DNA of 64,000 nucleotides from JADJPF01 sp964492845 (GTDB lineage: Bacteria; Acidobacteriota; Blastocatellia; Chloracidobacteriales; JADJPF01): positions 310,001 through 374,000 of the forward strand of contig CAZBMZ010000001.1 of the NCBI GenBank assembly GCA_964492845.1, read 5' to 3'. The notes below the pieces were generated by a model. The model was not told the DNA's origin, searched no databases, and saw nothing but the letters and a program-made list of their open reading frames with translations. Shown in pieces: positions 1-8,573 of this stretch (position 1 is its first letter; each line of letters starts with the position of its first letter). Position numbers and translations under genes: made by a program.

Positions 1-1170
1 ATGCTTAAAACCTCCGCCTGGCAAATTGCGGTTAGCTATAACCCACTCAGTAGCTTTTATAGCGTCCTGTAAATATTTTTCATCTGCACTAGCACTATAA
101 AGTGTAACTAGGGCATTAATTACCCAACCATTTTCCCTTGCATAAATATGTTTATCTATGGCTGGAATGCCTTTGCTACGACGTGCTGCATCATCTAGCT
201 TAAAGTAATCTTCGCTATGTTTACCTTTAACTAAATCTGCGTCTTGGCTAGTATAAAAAGCACCTTCAGGGCTGGTAAGAAAATCTTTAAGATAGCGATG
301 TATGTCTTTTGCCGTTTTTAAGTATTCTTCATTGCCCCATAGAGTGTAGGCTAGCGCGTAAACACGCATATTTTCTGCCTGCATAGCCATAATTTTTTCA
401 AAATGAGGTTCTTTCCAAGTTCCTCCAGCCGAATATTGATAAACTCCTCCCCAAACCGGATCCACTATTTGAAGTTGAGCTTGTAGAGTTTGTTTAGCCA
501 TTTGTTCGGCTTCCTTGTCGCCTTGCCTACTAGCAGCAGTCATACAATATTCCACACTGTCCCAATCCATATATTTATGGGAAAAACCCCAGCCACCTTG
601 CTCTTTATCATAACCATTTAAGAAAATTTCCTTAGCTTCTTTTATTACCTCTGGAGCAAGAAAAGGTGATTCATTAGCAGTTAAAACTTTGTCAGGATCA
701 GCCGATGGGCCTGGAGTTGGATCTTTAATAATTGCGTCTAATAATGCAGCCATTGGTTTAGGCGGAATATAGCCGCTACGTTTAGCTATTTCCGTTCCAT
801 CTGGAGCAAAAAAGATTGTTGCAGGCCAACCATAATCTTCATAACGGTTTGAAAGGTCTGGACGGGAATCTTGATCTACACGAACAGCAATAAAGCCTTT
901 AGAAATAAGATCTATAACTTCAGGTTCACTATAAGTAATTTCCTCCATCACATGGCACCAATGACACCAAACCGCTTCTAAATCTAAAATTACACATTTA
1001 TTTTCTTTTTTAGCACGTTCAAAAACTTCATCGCTCCATTTTTCCCATTTAATACCACCTGCTTTATGTTCTGAATGTTCAGTTGTTTTATTTTCTGTTT
1101 TATTTTGGGGATTACAAGAAATTCCTACAAAAGAAAAAACTAATATCAAAGCTAAAATCAATTGCCGCAT
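1..1170 (-). CDS. Thioredoxin-domain DUF255 (YyaL/SPATA20-like) lipoprotein, partial
   Basis: The frame is open from an ATG at 1170 to the window edge, giving 390 residues without a stop; the C-terminus lies outside the window. The N-terminus is a hydrophobic signal sequence ending in GISCN, so it is probably a lipoprotein or secreted, although the lipobox is weak. Residues near 55-65 contain WCHWCHVM, the hallmark of DUF255 thioredoxin-like domains, followed by an EDYGWPAT thioredoxin cis-Pro region. The rest resembles the alpha/alpha barrel part of the YyaL/SPATA20 family (GGWGFSHKYMDWDS, then GGVYQYSAGGTW, then TSQDADLVKGKH). The molecular function of this family is not established; a thiol-redox role is an inference from the CxxC-like motif. 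The gene is divergent from the kinase-SUMF1 gene. Confidence 0.85.
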   Translation of the reverse strand, partial: MRQLILALILVFSFVGISCNPQNKTENKTTEHSEHKAGGIKWEKWSDEVFERAKKENKCVILDLEAVWCHWCHVMEEITYSEPEVIDLISKGFIAVRVDQDSRPDLSNRYEDYGWPATIFFAPDGTEIAKRSGYIPPKPMAALLDAIIKDPTPGPSADPDKVLTANESPFLAPEVIKEAKEIFLNGYDKEQGGWGFSHKYMDWDSVEYCMTAASRQGDKEAEQMAKQTLQAQLQIVDPVWGGVYQYSAGGTWKEPHFEKIMAMQAENMRVYALAYTLWGNEEYLKTAKDIHRYLKDFLTSPEGAFYTSQDADLVKGKHSEDYFKLDDAARRSKGIPAIDKHIYARENGWVINALVTLYSASADEKYLQDAIKATEWVIANRNLPGGGFKH

Positions 1171-1323
1171 ACTTTCTCCTTAGCGCAATTAGTTATATTA
1201 AACTAAGTTAAATAATCTAGTAAAAGGGACAAGATAAACTATTTTTCTGATTTTGTAATAAGATTATGCCAATTAATAAGCAATTTAGTAAAATTTTATT
1301 CCGTAAAATGTTTCTAATTTATT

Positions 1324-1364
1324 TTTTTCTTGGCGAACGTGCCAAATGTGAATCCCAAGAAAAA
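1324..1364. promoter_or_regulatory. Inverted repeat in the leader of the kinase-SUMF1 gene
   Basis: Ten-base arms TTTTTCTTGG (1324-1333) and CCAAGAAAAA (1355-1364) are separated by 21 bases and end 15 bases before the ATG at 1380. It could be an operator or an mRNA hairpin. No clear Shine-Dalgarno sequence is visible between it and the start codon. The function is unknown. Confidence 0.35.
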
Positions 1365-1379
1365 TATTGAGTTTAACAA

Positions 1380-3197
1380 ATGTTAGTAAAAGGTCAGGTC
1401 ATCAATAATCAATATGAACTTGTAGAAGAGCTTGGAGCAGGGCTTTCTGCTAAAGTATGGCGAGCTAAATTGCTAACAACAGATGACTATTTTGTACTAA
1501 AAATTTTTAATCTTTCTCATCCAAAACGTAAACAAGACTTTGCTAATGAGTGGGAAGTAATGCAGCAGTTCCACCTAAAACAAGACACTTATGTTCATTT
1601 TGGTTTTCAAGCTTTTACTGCTTTTGATGATAGTTTAGGAATAATTGTTAGCAATTGGGCTAAGTATGGAACATTAGCTGATTTGCTAGAAAATGTTCGC
1701 GCGAGTAAAGAGAGTCTTTCTTTACAAGAAACTCAAGAGTTAATGCTAAAAATAATTTCTGGTTTAGAAAGTATTCATCAGAAAAAAAATTTATCTGGAC
1801 AAGATTTAGTTCATCGAGACTTAAAACCTGCAAATATTTTACTTAAAGAGAAAACAGAGCCGTTGATTGCTGATTTTGCTATTTCAAGCTGGGTTGATAG
1901 CGAGCGAATTACTGAAAATCCAATTGGTGCAATAGAATATATGTCCCCCGAAGCATTAGAAGGCCAAGTAAGCCAGATGATAGACATTTGGGCTTGTGGA
2001 GCTATCTTTTATGAACTGCTGACAACACAGCAGCTTTATAGTCGTGTTAAATGGCCTAGTCCGACGTTGCTTATGCGAGAGATCTGCGACTTAAAAAAGG
2101 CTGCTCCTATTGAATTTCCTGAAAATATTCCTTTAGAAATAAAAAATATTATTTCTAAAGCTTTAAGTAAAAATACTAGGAATCGTTACAATTGTGCTTT
2201 AGAAATGAAAAAAGCTTTAGCCTTATCAATAGAAAAAAAAATAGACATTTTTAACAATGTGCTTGACTTGTCGGCTAGCCAACAATCTACAGATCTTTTA
2301 GAAAAGAAAGTAGATAGACCATTATTTAATAAAATTGCTTTAGCTGTAATATTAGTTGTAAGTTTATTATCTACAGTTACTTATATTTATCTAAATAATT
2401 ATCCATCAATTGACATTAAGCCTGCTAATTGGATAGCTGCACCGCCACCAAAAGATTTAATAACGCCTTATTTGCCGCCAGGTATGATTTTAATTCCTTC
2501 AGGAAGATTTTTAATGGGAACAGACATTTTAACGATTTCTGATGTTTATGAAAGACCTGAAAGGGAAGTGTCAATCAATGCTTTTTATCTAGATGTAATG
2601 GAAGTTACTAATCAACAATTTCAAGCTTTTCTTAAGGCAAATGCTAATAATCCATTGCTAAAACGCTGGGAAACTTGGACATTTAAAAAGGAAGAATCAG
2701 ATTATCCCATTACTAATGTTACATTTAAGGAAGCCGAAGCTTATGCTAAATGGTTAGGAAAACGCTTGCCTACAGAGGCAGAATGGGAATATGCTGCACG
2801 AGGCAACAATATTGGGACAGTTAAATATTTATATCCTTGGGGAGATCAGGCTAAAGAAATTTACCGACATGCTAATTCTCAAGAAACAGGCAAAGATCGC
2901 CCTAACAAAATTGGGAGTTATCCAACTGGAAAAAGTCCTTTTGGTGTCTTAGACTTAGCTGGAAATGTAGCGGAATGGACTACAAGTTGTTATCAAAAAA
3001 ACAATATAAAACCGTTAGAAAATAATAATTGTCCAGATATAGAAAAAATTTTTCGTGGTGGTAGCTATCATGATAGTTCAAGTTATATACTGACTACGCG
3101 CCGGTTTTGGCTAGGTCAACTAAATAGTAGCCAAAGACAAAAAGAAATACTTAGGACAATTGGATTTCGTTGCGCACAAGATTTTTTATCTAAATAA
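1380..3197 (+). CDS. Membrane Hanks-type kinase fused to a SUMF1/FGE-like domain
   Basis: The 605 residues fall into three parts. The N-terminal protein kinase fold (about 10-280) has a glycine-rich loop GAGLSAKV, Lys41 in VLKIF, and HRDLKPAN at 145-152. The metal-binding DFG is DFA (165-167), so activity may be reduced or altered. A single membrane helix lies at about 318-338. The presumably extracytoplasmic domain (about 368-602) matches the SUMF1/formylglycine-generating-enzyme fold: GRFLMGT, EVTNQQF, RLPTEAEWEYAARG, DLAGNVAEWT, FRGGSYHD and GFRC. The two catalytic cysteines of true formylglycine-generating enzymes, expected after RGGS, are absent (RGGSYHDSSSY), so a binding or sensory role is more likely than enzyme activity. 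It is followed after 16 bases by a secreted PEGA-like protein, probably a functional partner. Confidence 0.9.
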   Translation: MLVKGQVINNQYELVEELGAGLSAKVWRAKLLTTDDYFVLKIFNLSHPKRKQDFANEWEVMQQFHLKQDTYVHFGFQAFTAFDDSLGIIVSNWAKYGTLADLLENVRASKESLSLQETQELMLKIISGLESIHQKKNLSGQDLVHRDLKPANILLKEKTEPLIADFAISSWVDSERITENPIGAIEYMSPEALEGQVSQMIDIWACGAIFYELLTTQQLYSRVKWPSPTLLMREICDLKKAAPIEFPENIPLEIKNIISKALSKNTRNRYNCALEMKKALALSIEKKIDIFNNVLDLSASQQSTDLLEKKVDRPLFNKIALAVILVVSLLSTVTYIYLNNYPSIDIKPANWIAAPPPKDLITPYLPPGMILIPSGRFLMGTDILTISDVYERPEREVSINAFYLDVMEVTNQQFQAFLKANANNPLLKRWETWTFKKEESDYPITNVTFKEAEAYAKWLGKRLPTEAEWEYAARGNNIGTVKYLYPWGDQAKEIYRHANSQETGKDRPNKIGSYPTGKSPFGVLDLAGNVAEWTTSCYQKNNIKPLENNNCPDIEKIFRGGSYHDSSSYILTTRRFWLGQLNSSQRQKEILRTIGFRCAQDFLSK

Positions 3198-3213
3198 AAA
3201 CCTAATAGTCATC

Positions 3214-4908
3214 ATGTATAAATACTTATTTAATTTCTTTTTACTTTTTTATTTCCTGATTTGCTTTGCTAGTAGTGTTTTTGCTCAGATCAAAGACTAT
3301 GGCACATTAGTAATTAAACTTAATAACCCTGCAATAGAAATTACTTCTCCTAAAAATCATTCTCGCATAGATCAAAATACTGTTGTTATGTGCTTAAAAG
3401 AAGGTAGAAATAATATCTCTTGGCGAGAAACTGACAAAGTAGAAAGCAAGTCTGTAGTAGTAAAAACAGGTCTAGTTACAACTGTAGAAATAGGTAATGC
3501 AGATGCAGAATTAATAGTTATTGCTGATCGCGCAGGTATTTTAATTGAATTAACAGGCTACCCATCTCAATTGTCAAAATATGCTGGAGAAAAATTAATT
3601 TTTAATAACTTGGAATTTGGCCCAACAACTTTAATAGCTAAATTACCAGGCAAAAAAGACTTAGTTAAATTAGTTGATATTTCAAATAAAACCAATAGTT
3701 CGGTTAATGTTGGTTGGGATGATGCAACGCTAGATGTTCGGTTTGATCGTGCAAATGTAGATCTTTATATTAACAACCGATTAGAAGCTACTTCTAACAG
3801 TGCAGGTCAAATTATTAGTTTAAGTAATATTGCGCCAGGATTAAAAAAAATCTCTGGTGTAGCTACTGACAAACAAGGAAATAAATATTTACTAGAAGTT
3901 GATCCTAAAGAACTTCAAGTTGAAGCAAATAAAACCTATGCAGTGAACTTAACTAGAAAAGATGCTTTGCTACAAGTTATTGTAGATCGTCCTGCTGTGG
4001 AAATTGCTGTTAATGGAGTCACTTTAGTTTCAGAAAAAGCTCAATCAGAACTTATTTTTCCTTCAATGCTACCAGGAAAAACCAATCTAAAAATAAAATC
4101 AGGATCACAAATAATAGATAAAGAAGTAACCTTACTTGCGGATCAAGTAGTAAAAGAATCAATAAGTTGGAATGATGCTACTTTGATAATCCAAGTAGAT
4201 CGCCCAAGTGTAGATATTTTAATTAATAAAAAATTACTAGCTACATCACAAATTAGTAATGAAAGAATAGTTCTTAAAAATCTCCCTCCGCAACATGTTC
4301 TAATTGAAGGTATTTTTCAAGCTTTAGGAAATAATTTTTACCCGCTAGAAGCTAATCCAAAAGAATTTGATTTATCAGCAGGTCAAACCGTAGAAGTAAT
4401 GCTTAGTAAACGAGATGCACAATTAATTGTTACTACTGACCGACGAGACGAAGTAGAACTTTTACTTAATAATCAAATAAAGGCATTAAATAGAGTAGAT
4501 AGCAATGTGTATTATTTTCCTTTTATCTCACCTGGAAAAGTTTTTCTTTCTGCTAAATTAAAGGAAAAACCATTATTAGGCAGCGATATTTTACTAAAAC
4601 AAATAGATTTACCTGTTGGTCAAACACCTGTAAAACTTGAGTGGGAAGATATTTTTCTTTTTGTAGAAGTAGAGTCAAAAATAGTTAACTTAAAGGTTAA
4701 TGGTCAAGAGGGAACAGAAATATTTTGGGACTATCCTAATAAAAAGACAAAAAAAGTTTATGTTTTTTCATTAAAACCACACCAATCAGCAGAAATTTCA
4801 TGGGAATTACTGGGAAAAAAAGCTAAACCTCTTACACTTTTTATTAAAGAGCTAAATAACTCTCAAGGTCTAGTCATCACTAACCGACAGGTATCAGAAA
4901 ATAAATAA
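3214..4908 (+). CDS. Secreted protein with PEGA-like repeats
   Basis: I chose the ATG at 3214 over the upstream ATG at 3160. It begins directly with a signal peptide (MYKYLFNFF, then SSVFAQ with predicted cleavage after VFA), and it avoids overlap with the kinase-SUMF1 gene ending at 3197. The mature protein of about 540 residues is built of repeated beta-rich modules of roughly 90-110 residues. Each contains a core such as LDVRFDRANVDLYINN, LQVIVDRPAVEIAVNG, LIIQVDRPSVDILINK or LIVTTDRRDEVELLLN, followed by LPPG/LSPGK-type turns. This resembles PEGA domains, which occur on extracellular parts of bacterial surface and kinase-linked proteins. No catalytic motif is visible. A role as a surface or periplasmic partner of the preceding kinase is an inference from gene order. 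Confidence 0.75.
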   Translation: MYKYLFNFFLLFYFLICFASSVFAQIKDYGTLVIKLNNPAIEITSPKNHSRIDQNTVVMCLKEGRNNISWRETDKVESKSVVVKTGLVTTVEIGNADAELIVIADRAGILIELTGYPSQLSKYAGEKLIFNNLEFGPTTLIAKLPGKKDLVKLVDISNKTNSSVNVGWDDATLDVRFDRANVDLYINNRLEATSNSAGQIISLSNIAPGLKKISGVATDKQGNKYLLEVDPKELQVEANKTYAVNLTRKDALLQVIVDRPAVEIAVNGVTLVSEKAQSELIFPSMLPGKTNLKIKSGSQIIDKEVTLLADQVVKESISWNDATLIIQVDRPSVDILINKKLLATSQISNERIVLKNLPPQHVLIEGIFQALGNNFYPLEANPKEFDLSAGQTVEVMLSKRDAQLIVTTDRRDEVELLLNNQIKALNRVDSNVYYFPFISPGKVFLSAKLKEKPLLGSDILLKQIDLPVGQTPVKLEWEDIFLFVEVESKIVNLKVNGQEGTEIFWDYPNKKTKKVYVFSLKPHQSAEISWELLGKKAKPLTLFIKELNNSQGLVITNRQVSENK

Positions 4909-4938
4909 AGGCTAATAAGTTTCCTCATTAGCCTTTAT
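4905..4938. terminator. Bidirectional terminator between convergent genes
   Basis: Perfect 12-base arms (ATAAAGGCTAAT at 4905-4916 and ATTAGCCTTTAT at 4927-4938) with a 10-base loop overlap the stop codon of the PEGA-like gene. T-rich sequence follows. The minus-strand HTH gene ends at 4968, so one hairpin can serve both genes. Confidence 0.8.
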
Positions 4939-4967
4939 TTATTAAGAATTATTAACTAGTACAAGTA

Positions 4968-5300
4968 TTAGTCCATAGAAGTTAAGCCAGTGCGAATAGC
5001 ATATTTTACAAGTCCAGCTAAACTGTGAATTTGTAAACGGGTCATAATGCTAGCACGATGAGCATCAACAGTCTTTACACTGATTTTTAAGATATCAGCA
5101 ATTTGCTTATTAGTCATACCTTCAACTAATAACTTTAAGGTTTCTTGTTGACGTGCAGTTAGGATGTTGCGTTTGCTACGACCTCTTAAGGACTCTTTTG
5201 GTGTTCCATCACCGTTTTCTTCTTCTTTGGTCTTTTTTCTTTTTACTAAAGGAGTATGGCCTTTTGCATCGATTTTTTTCTTAGAAGCTGTTGTAGTCAT
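4968..5300 (-). CDS. Stand-alone LuxR-type helix-turn-helix protein
   Basis: This 110-residue protein has a basic, Lys-rich N-terminus of about 45 residues (TTTASKKKIDAKG) and a C-terminal LuxR/GerE DNA-binding domain. Motifs include LTARQQETLKLLVEGMTNKQIA and LKISVKTVDAHRASI, with the usual Val-Lys-Thr-Val-x-x-His recognition helix. It has no receiver or ligand-binding domain, unlike most NarL/LuxR regulators, so DNA binding must be controlled in another way (partner protein, abundance or phosphorylation of the Thr/Ser/Lys-rich tail). It is transcribed alone; a terminator lies downstream and a long non-coding stretch upstream. Target genes cannot be inferred. Confidence 0.85.
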   Translation of the reverse strand: MTTTASKKKIDAKGHTPLVKRKKTKEEENGDGTPKESLRGRSKRNILTARQQETLKLLVEGMTNKQIADILKISVKTVDAHRASIMTRLQIHSLAGLVKYAIRTGLTSMD

Positions 5301-5740
5301 AATTATCTCTCACCCAAAAAATTAGTTTTAAGCAGTTGTTCTGCTGGCAGGACTAAGTTTTAATTTGTCTTGCTGGTGTAAAGAATATTTGGATCTCAAG
5401 GAAAAATAAAGCAGAAGAAAACCTGAAAATCTCTCAGGTAATCCTGTAGGTTAATCTAAGGGATTATTAACTAGGTGCTAAGACATTGGATAGATAGCCC
5501 ACATAGAGAGTCATAGTTAAGATAATTTGAATAAACTTAGCTAGGAGATTGTTAAAGGTAAGTTATAACTAGAAGGATATTTTAGTAAAAATATATTAGG
5601 CTGCTTTTTTAGTAAGCGGGTATTAAGCTTAATAATCTGAATATTTTAAGGATAAATCACCAAAAAGACACACCCACTAGGTGTGTCCTTTTTAGAGTTT
5701 GACTGCCCAAGTATAAAATTTAGGTTTGGCTAAAGAAACA
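5301..5740. other. Non-coding stretch between the HTH gene and khpA
   Basis: About 440 bases have no convincing open reading frame. The stretch holds the khpA terminator (5663-5693) and a small CCTGA/TCAGG hairpin near 5422-5437. The rest presumably includes the HTH gene's promoter and leader. I recognise no small RNA or riboswitch family here. Confidence 0.5.
5663..5693 (-). terminator. Rho-independent terminator of khpA
   Basis: The stem GACACACC (5667-5674) / GGTGTGTC (5680-5687) has a 5-base loop and is flanked by A5 on the left and CT5 on the right, so it has T-tracts on both strands. It lies 47 bases beyond the khpA stop, with no plus-strand gene immediately before it. Confidence 0.85.
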
Positions 5741-5992
5741 TTAACGATCATTTTTACCTGGTTCAATGATCTCTAAATGGTAACGGCGGTTAAGCTTTTT
5801 GCTAGCAGCATAAATAATATCGCGCATTGCTCGTGCTGTACGCCCTTCTTTGCCAATTACATGCCGCAGATCTGATTCTGCAACACGAAGTTCAATAATG
5901 CTAGTTTGCGCACCATCGATTTCATTTACTTGTACTTGATCTGGATTATCCACTAATGCTTTAGCCATTGCAGCTACTAGATGTTTCATCAT
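5741..5992 (-). CDS. khpA: KH-domain RNA-binding protein KhpA
   Basis: This 83-residue single-KH protein matches the KhpA/YlqC family in length and pattern. The IELRVAESDLRHVIGKEGRTARAMRDII segment region holds the GxxG RNA-binding loop as GKEG. KhpA proteins bind RNA, often as a dimer with KhpB/Jag, and affect cell division and small-RNA regulation. No khpB is in the window. Two Met codons open the frame; the preceding GGAGAAAA sequence suits either. It has its own terminator downstream and about 220 bases separate it from nrdR upstream. Confidence 0.88.
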   Translation of the reverse strand: MMKHLVAAMAKALVDNPDQVQVNEIDGAQTSIIELRVAESDLRHVIGKEGRTARAMRDIIYAASKKLNRRYHLEIIEPGKNDR

Positions 5993-6210
5993 TTTTCTCC
6001 TCCATTAGTCCATTCGCAATTTACAGAAAAATTACTACGAGTTCTATTCTTAGAGCAAACAGACCCCATCTAATATTTAAGTTTTAAGATAAAATCTGAG
6101 TTGTTGTTAAAAAACTAGGTAAAAATTTGGAACTTTGCTAATGATAACCGCTTAAAGAACTGAAAACAATAACTAATATAAAATCCTAGCCTAAACTTAA
6201 GCTATTTTTA

Positions 6211-6684
6211 CTATCTTGTACCTTTACGCGCAGTTGTTTGAGTTAATGATTTAAGCTCATTCATAAACTCGGTGACATCCTTAAAATCTTTGTAAACAGA
6301 CGCAAACCTTACAAAAGCTACTTTGTCTAAAGTTTTTAGCCTTCTCATAAGCAGTTCGCCTATTTTAGTAGTAGGTCGCTCACGTTCTTTAGATTCTTGG
6401 ACAAATCTTTCAATTTCATTAGTGATTTCTTCTAGTTTATTTGGGCTAACAGGTCTTTTTTCACAAGCTTTTAGTAGTCCTGAGAGTACTTTATTACGAT
6501 CAAACGGTTCACGACGACCATCTTTTTTTATCACCATATAAGGCAATTGCTCAAGACGTTCATAAGTAGTAAAACGCCGATTGCAATCTGTACATTCACG
6601 TCGACGGCGAATTACTTCGCCTTCTTGACTTTCACGAGAATCTATCACCTTGTCAAATAAAGAGTTACAGTAGGGACACTTCAT
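6211..6684 (-). CDS. nrdR: Transcriptional repressor NrdR
   Basis: This 157-residue protein has the full NrdR architecture. The zinc ribbon at the N-terminus reads CPYC, then ECTDCNRRFTTYE. The ATP-cone domain follows (about 46-136), with VIKKDGRREPFDRNKV at its start and KVAFVRFASVYKDF at its end. NrdR senses ATP/dATP through the cone and represses ribonucleotide reductase genes at NrdR boxes. No ribonucleotide reductase gene lies in this window, so it acts in trans. Length and motifs are typical. Confidence 0.96.
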   Translation of the reverse strand: MKCPYCNSLFDKVIDSRESQEGEVIRRRRECTDCNRRFTTYERLEQLPYMVIKKDGRREPFDRNKVLSGLLKACEKRPVSPNKLEEITNEIERFVQESKERERPTTKIGELLMRRLKTLDKVAFVRFASVYKDFKDVTEFMNELKSLTQTTARKGTR

Positions 6685-6881
6685 CAGATCTCCACAAAAA
6701 TCATACTAATGGTTGTGTGATAAGATAGCACACAACCACTAGGGGATGGCAAGAAAAACTTACGCTATATTGTTGTTTAAGTTAAAGATCCAAAAACAAA
6801 CTTCTACATATAGTGTCTAACTATTTGCTATACACAATTAGAATTACTTAAAAATATATTTGTGAAAATAAAGAATGTGTT

Positions 6882-6916
6882 ATGCTTAACTACTTGTGAA
6901 TAAAGTAGTTAAGCAT
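6882..6916. terminator. Perfect hairpin after glpD
   Basis: Arms ATGCTTAACTACTT (6882-6895) and AAGTAGTTAAGCAT (6903-6916) form a 14-base stem with a 7-base loop, starting 5 bases beyond the glpD stop. The T-rich run follows on the plus strand and not on the minus strand. It may therefore act as a weak terminator or an mRNA-stabilising 3' hairpin for glpD. Confidence 0.55.
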
Positions 6917-6920
6917 TATT

Positions 6921-8573
6921 TTATACTGTATATTGGACTGCGTAAGTTTCTTGATAGCGTTGGAGTTCGGTTTCCTTTGTTGGGACTGACCAGTTTAGTT
7001 CTATTGCCATAAGTTCAGCTACTTTTGCTGCTACACTTACGCCTTGGTCAGAGGTAAGAAACGCAATTCTAGTGCGTCGCACTAGGAAATCATCAAGTCT
7101 AGTGGCTTGTTCTTGTCTAACACAATAAATTACTTCAGCTTGAATAAATGGAAGTTTTTCTACAAGTCGTGTTGCTAAACTAGATTTAGCTGAAACTATA
7201 TTTAAGACTTCATTTGCATTAACTCCATAATCTTCTACCAGATGATTAGCAATAGTCTCATCTAAACCTAATTTTCTAGCTTCGTCTTTAACTTGTTTTT
7301 GAACTTTATCTAGCGGTTGGCTGCTAGAAAACCCACTTAGGAAAATTTTATCTGTAATAGTTGGTTTAACATTTTGAATTAAGTTACGTGTTTTCATACT
7401 CTTAAACACAAAATCCATTAATTGGTTAGCCATCAAGCGATAAGTTGTTAGCTTTCCACCAGCAATTGAAATTAAACCAGAATCACTTTCAAAAATACGA
7501 TGTTCACGAGAGATATCTTTAGTTGATTTGCCACCTTCATCAATAAGCGGGCGAAGACCTGCATAAGTAGCTAAAATATCTTTATTAGTAAGTTTTGCGT
7601 TAGGAAAAACTTTATTTGTTGAGTCAACTATATATTTAATGTCTTCGGCTGAGGCTGTAGGCGATTCAATATCGCCCTTAAAATCTGTGTCTGTAGTCCC
7701 AATGATAATCCCTTCATACCAGGGAATAAAAAATAGAGAGCGTTTATCATTAGCGGCTGATTCAAAAAGTAAAGCTTGTGTGGTAGGGATACGAGAGCGA
7801 TCTATTGTAATATGTACACCTTTAGCAGGTCTTACTTTGCTATTAGCCTGTGGGTCATCGGCCTGACACATTTTGTCCATCCAAACCCCAGTAGCATTTA
7901 TAACTTGTTTAGCACGAATGATAATTTCTTTGTTAGAAATTAAGTCTCGCGCTTTAACAGCAGAAATTACATTTTTTTCTTTGACTAAATCAATTGCTTC
8001 CAAATAATTACAGCATACAGCATTGTAGCTTGTGGCTGATTTTGTTACTTCCATAACAAGACGAGCATCATTAGTTTGGCAATCGTGATAAAGATAGGCT
8101 AAATGAAGCCCATCGGTTTCTAGTAAAGGAACCATTTCAACAGCTTTTTTAGCACTTAAGCGTTTATGAAAACGAGAATTTTTAACTTTAGAAACAATGT
8201 CATAAAGCCAAAGTCCAAGAAAAACTTGCGCTCCATGTCCCCAACGATAAATAGGGATTAAAAAAGACATAGGTCTTACTAAATGTGGTGCTAGTTCCTG
8301 AAGCAATGCACGTTCTGAACAAGATTCATAGGTTACGCGGAAATCTCCTTGAGCTAAATAACGTAGTCCACCATGAATAAGCTTAGAGGAACGGCTAGAA
8401 GTGCCAATAGCGTAATCACCCCGTTCAATTAATGCTACTTTTAGCCCCCTAGATGCTGCATCCTGACAAGCACCAACTCCAGTTATTCCGCCACCAATTA
8501 TTAAAATATCAAAATCTTCTTTTTGTAATTTATCTATAGCCGTTGCTCTTGGCTCAAGTGCTATTTTTGTCAT
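6921..8573 (-). CDS. glpD: Aerobic glycerol-3-phosphate dehydrogenase GlpD
   Basis: The 550-residue flavoprotein oxidises sn-glycerol 3-phosphate to dihydroxyacetone phosphate and feeds electrons to membrane quinones. The FAD-binding Rossmann motif IIGGGITGVGACQDAASRG is at about residue 25-43, followed by GTSSRSSKLIHGGLRYL and KGVHITIDRSR, all typical of GlpD. SIAGGKLTTYR near the C-terminal third is the family signature, and a GlpD C-terminal helical domain follows. The start overlaps the preceding stop as ATGA (8570-8573), so it is translationally coupled to the alkylglycerone-phosphate-synthase-like gene. Together they connect the glycerol-3-phosphate/DHAP pool to a possible ether-lipid branch. 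Confidence 0.95.
   Translation of the reverse strand: MTKIALEPRATAIDKLQKEDFDILIIGGGITGVGACQDAASRGLKVALIERGDYAIGTSSRSSKLIHGGLRYLAQGDFRVTYESCSERALLQELAPHLVRPMSFLIPIYRWGHGAQVFLGLWLYDIVSKVKNSRFHKRLSAKKAVEMVPLLETDGLHLAYLYHDCQTNDARLVMEVTKSATSYNAVCCNYLEAIDLVKEKNVISAVKARDLISNKEIIIRAKQVINATGVWMDKMCQADDPQANSKVRPAKGVHITIDRSRIPTTQALLFESAANDKRSLFFIPWYEGIIIGTTDTDFKGDIESPTASAEDIKYIVDSTNKVFPNAKLTNKDILATYAGLRPLIDEGGKSTKDISREHRIFESDSGLISIAGGKLTTYRLMANQLMDFVFKSMKTRNLIQNVKPTITDKIFLSGFSSSQPLDKVQKQVKDEARKLGLDETIANHLVEDYGVNANEVLNIVSAKSSLATRLVEKLPFIQAEVIYCVRQEQATRLDDFLVRRTRIAFLTSDQGVSVAAKVAELMAIELNWSVPTKETELQRYQETYAVQYTV

Noticed and set aside
3160..3213. The ATG at 3160 as the start of the PEGA-like gene
   Set aside because: It overlaps the preceding gene and places a non-signal extension before the signal peptide that begins at 3214.
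5301..5740. A small RNA or riboswitch upstream of the HTH gene
   Set aside because: I see only short hairpins and no match to a known family.
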